Below are positions 5,993 through 6,694 of a DNA stretch of 6,694 bases, one piece after another. The DNA comes from an uncultured Collinsella sp. GTDB lineage: Bacteria; Actinomycetota; Coriobacteriia; Coriobacteriales; Coriobacteriaceae. The DNA is taken from NCBI GenBank assembly GCA_902494945.1, contig CABUVF010000119.1, positions 1 to 6,694 on the forward strand. Direction: 5' to 3'. Position numbers and translations under genes: made by a program. The notes under the pieces were generated by a model. That model saw nothing but the letters and a program-made list of their open reading frames with translations, was not told where the DNA came from and did no database searches. Within the stretch, counting starts at the first letter, position 1; every line of letters begins with the position of its first letter.

Positions 5993-6241
5993 TTAGAGCG
6001 AGAGGTTTCTGATCGACGTGACGCAGGAAGCCTCGTCTACGCCCGAAACGCGGAAGATGATGTCCTCGCCGCACTCGCCGTAGAGAGCCATGAGCCCCAT
6101 TACATCGCGGCCGTCGGTATGGCGATCGCCGATACTGACCGATACGTTGCTACGATGCTTGGCAATGATGTCGTAAAGCAGCGCAACCGGGCGGGCATGC
6201 AGTCCCAACGGATCTTTAATCGTCTTTGTAAACTCGACCAT
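5993..6241 (-). CDS. HPr-like PTS phosphocarrier with Asp at the Ser46 position
   Basis: This 82-residue HPr-family protein normally passes phosphate from PEP-charged enzyme I to sugar-specific EIIA domains. The active-site motif LGLHARP is intact, with His15 and Arg17. The second motif, usually KSIMG, reads RDVMGLMAL: Asp46 replaces the Ser phosphorylated by HPr kinase. The C-terminal part (FRVSGVDEA) fits the fold; the protein is a little shorter than the usual 85-88. The ATG at 6241 is chosen over one 45 bases upstream because GGGAGGGG lies just before it and it puts the His at position 15. Terminators lie after it and after the gene upstream, so it is a single-gene unit with no enzyme I gene beside it. 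It may be the main HPr or a specialised paralogue; the window does not say. Confidence 0.9.
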   Translation of the reverse strand: MVEFTKTIKDPLGLHARPVALLYDIIAKHRSNVSVSIGDRHTDGRDVMGLMALYGECGEDIIFRVSGVDEASCVTSIRNLSL

Positions 6242-6295
6242 GTCCCCTCCCGCGGCATCGCACATTCGGCCGGCAAACCCAGCCACGTGGTAGTT

Positions 6296-6301
6296 ATTGT
6301 A
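6296..6301 (-). promoter_or_regulatory. Candidate -10 element of the HPr gene
   Basis: TACAAT on the - strand lies 55 bases upstream of the chosen HPr start, giving a leader of plausible length. No good -35 is seen at 16-18 bases. It is one of few matches in the 92 bases between the gene and the repeat element. Confidence 0.3.
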
Positions 6302-6333
6302 GCGTTAGATGCTTGTCGAGAGCTCCTCTGAAC

Positions 6334-6563
6334 ACCTCGTGGGCAAAAAGTGGCAAATATGAGTACTGTCACCAATTTAGTAGCAGCAAAATCGAGAGCA
6401 AAGTGCCTACTTTGAGCGATTCGAAGAGGTTGGAAGCCGTCAAACGCCCTTTAAAGGGGGTTAGATAAATTGATTTTGAGCCCATTTTCGCTCAGAACGG
6501 GCCGAAAAATATGACACCTCTTTTGCAACAGTACTCATATTTGGCATTTTTTGACCACGGGGT
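6334..6563. mobile_element. MITE-like element with 36-bp terminal inverted repeats
   Basis: The ends 6334-6369 and 6528-6563 are inverted copies matching at 32 of 36 positions, with a perfect 16-base inner block (CAAATATGAGTACTGT). The 158-base interior has no credible ORF, is A+T-rich, and carries smaller hairpins and a palindrome, CCCTTTAAAGGG (6447-6458), close to the centre. Size and structure fit a non-autonomous miniature element or dispersed intergenic repeat. No clear target-site duplication is visible at the edges chosen here, so the true ends may differ. It occupies most of the gap upstream of the HPr gene. Confidence 0.65.
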
Positions 6564-6587
6564 CCAAAACCATGTCCCAAAACACAA

Positions 6588-6615
6588 AAGGAGGGGCCTC
6601 GTAAGGCCCCTCCTT
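6588..6615 (-). terminator. Intrinsic terminator of the gene entering from the right
   Basis: A perfect 12-bp stem (6588-6599 with 6604-6615) and a 4-base loop are followed on the - strand by T-rich sequence (TTTTGTGTTTT, counting the last stem bases). It lies about 47 bases past a TAG that closes a leftward reading frame. Confidence 0.85.
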
Positions 6616-6662
6616 AGGAAAGGGAATCGATTTATTCCACAGCCGCAGATTAATCCTAGCCG

Positions 6663-6694
6663 CTACTCCATCATGTCGAGGACGGAGGGGCGCA
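6663..6694 (-). CDS. Last nine codons of an unidentified leftward gene
   Basis: The frame entering from the right edge reads RPSVLDMME and stops at TAG (6665-6663). It is chosen over the other frames because the strong terminator follows at a normal distance, and the other long frame would run through that terminator. Too little is present to name a family. Confidence 0.4.
   Translation of the reverse strand, partial: RPSVLDMME

Noticed and set aside
6242..6286. Longer HPr start giving 15 extra residues
   Set aside because: The extra residues are unlike any HPr N-terminus, the shorter start has a strong ribosome site, and it places the catalytic His at position 15.
6334..6563. Possible CRISPR or riboswitch in the A+T-rich spacer
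   Set aside because: There are no direct repeats with regular spacers. The structure is explained by terminal inverted repeats, and I recognise no riboswitch core.

Overview
The window most likely comes from a Coriobacteriia gut actinobacterium, probably Collinsella. This is inferred from the G+C-rich coding style, the gene families and the kinds of intergenic repeats; no marker gene is present. It holds two unrelated functional blocks that converge, plus repeat-rich spacers. All assignments come from reading motifs; no database search was possible.

Left block (1-2158, + strand): the 3' part of a KdpD-type sensor kinase, whose N-terminus lies outside the window, overlaps by 8 bases a complete KdpE-type response regulator. 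This is the two-component pair that normally controls the high-affinity Kdp potassium pump. A long hairpin follows. A short stretch that looks like the 3' end of a lost leftward gene comes next (2256-2363).

Middle block (2404-5940, - strand): a ferrous-iron uptake locus. In transcription order it has two different FeoA-type SH3-like proteins, a full-length FeoB G-protein/permease, and a 66-residue one-helix Cys-rich protein of the FeoB-associated type. FeoB ends at a strong intrinsic terminator, and a REP-like inverted repeat separates it from the Cys-rich gene. The three upstream spacers carry related candidate iron-regulator sites: a DtxR/IdeR-like box between feoA and feoB, a spaced 13-bp inverted repeat before the first feoA, and a single copy of the same AGTTAACCAC motif before the Cys-rich gene. 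They could therefore form one iron regulon.

Right block (5941-6694, - strand): a monocistronic HPr-like phosphocarrier with its own terminator. It keeps His15 but has Asp at the position of the regulatory Ser46. Upstream is a roughly 230-bp element with 36-bp imperfect terminal inverted repeats (MITE-like). Then come a strong terminator and the last nine codons of another leftward gene running off the window.

The points most worth a second look are the Asp46 HPr, the shared operator motif across the feo locus, and the MITE-like element.
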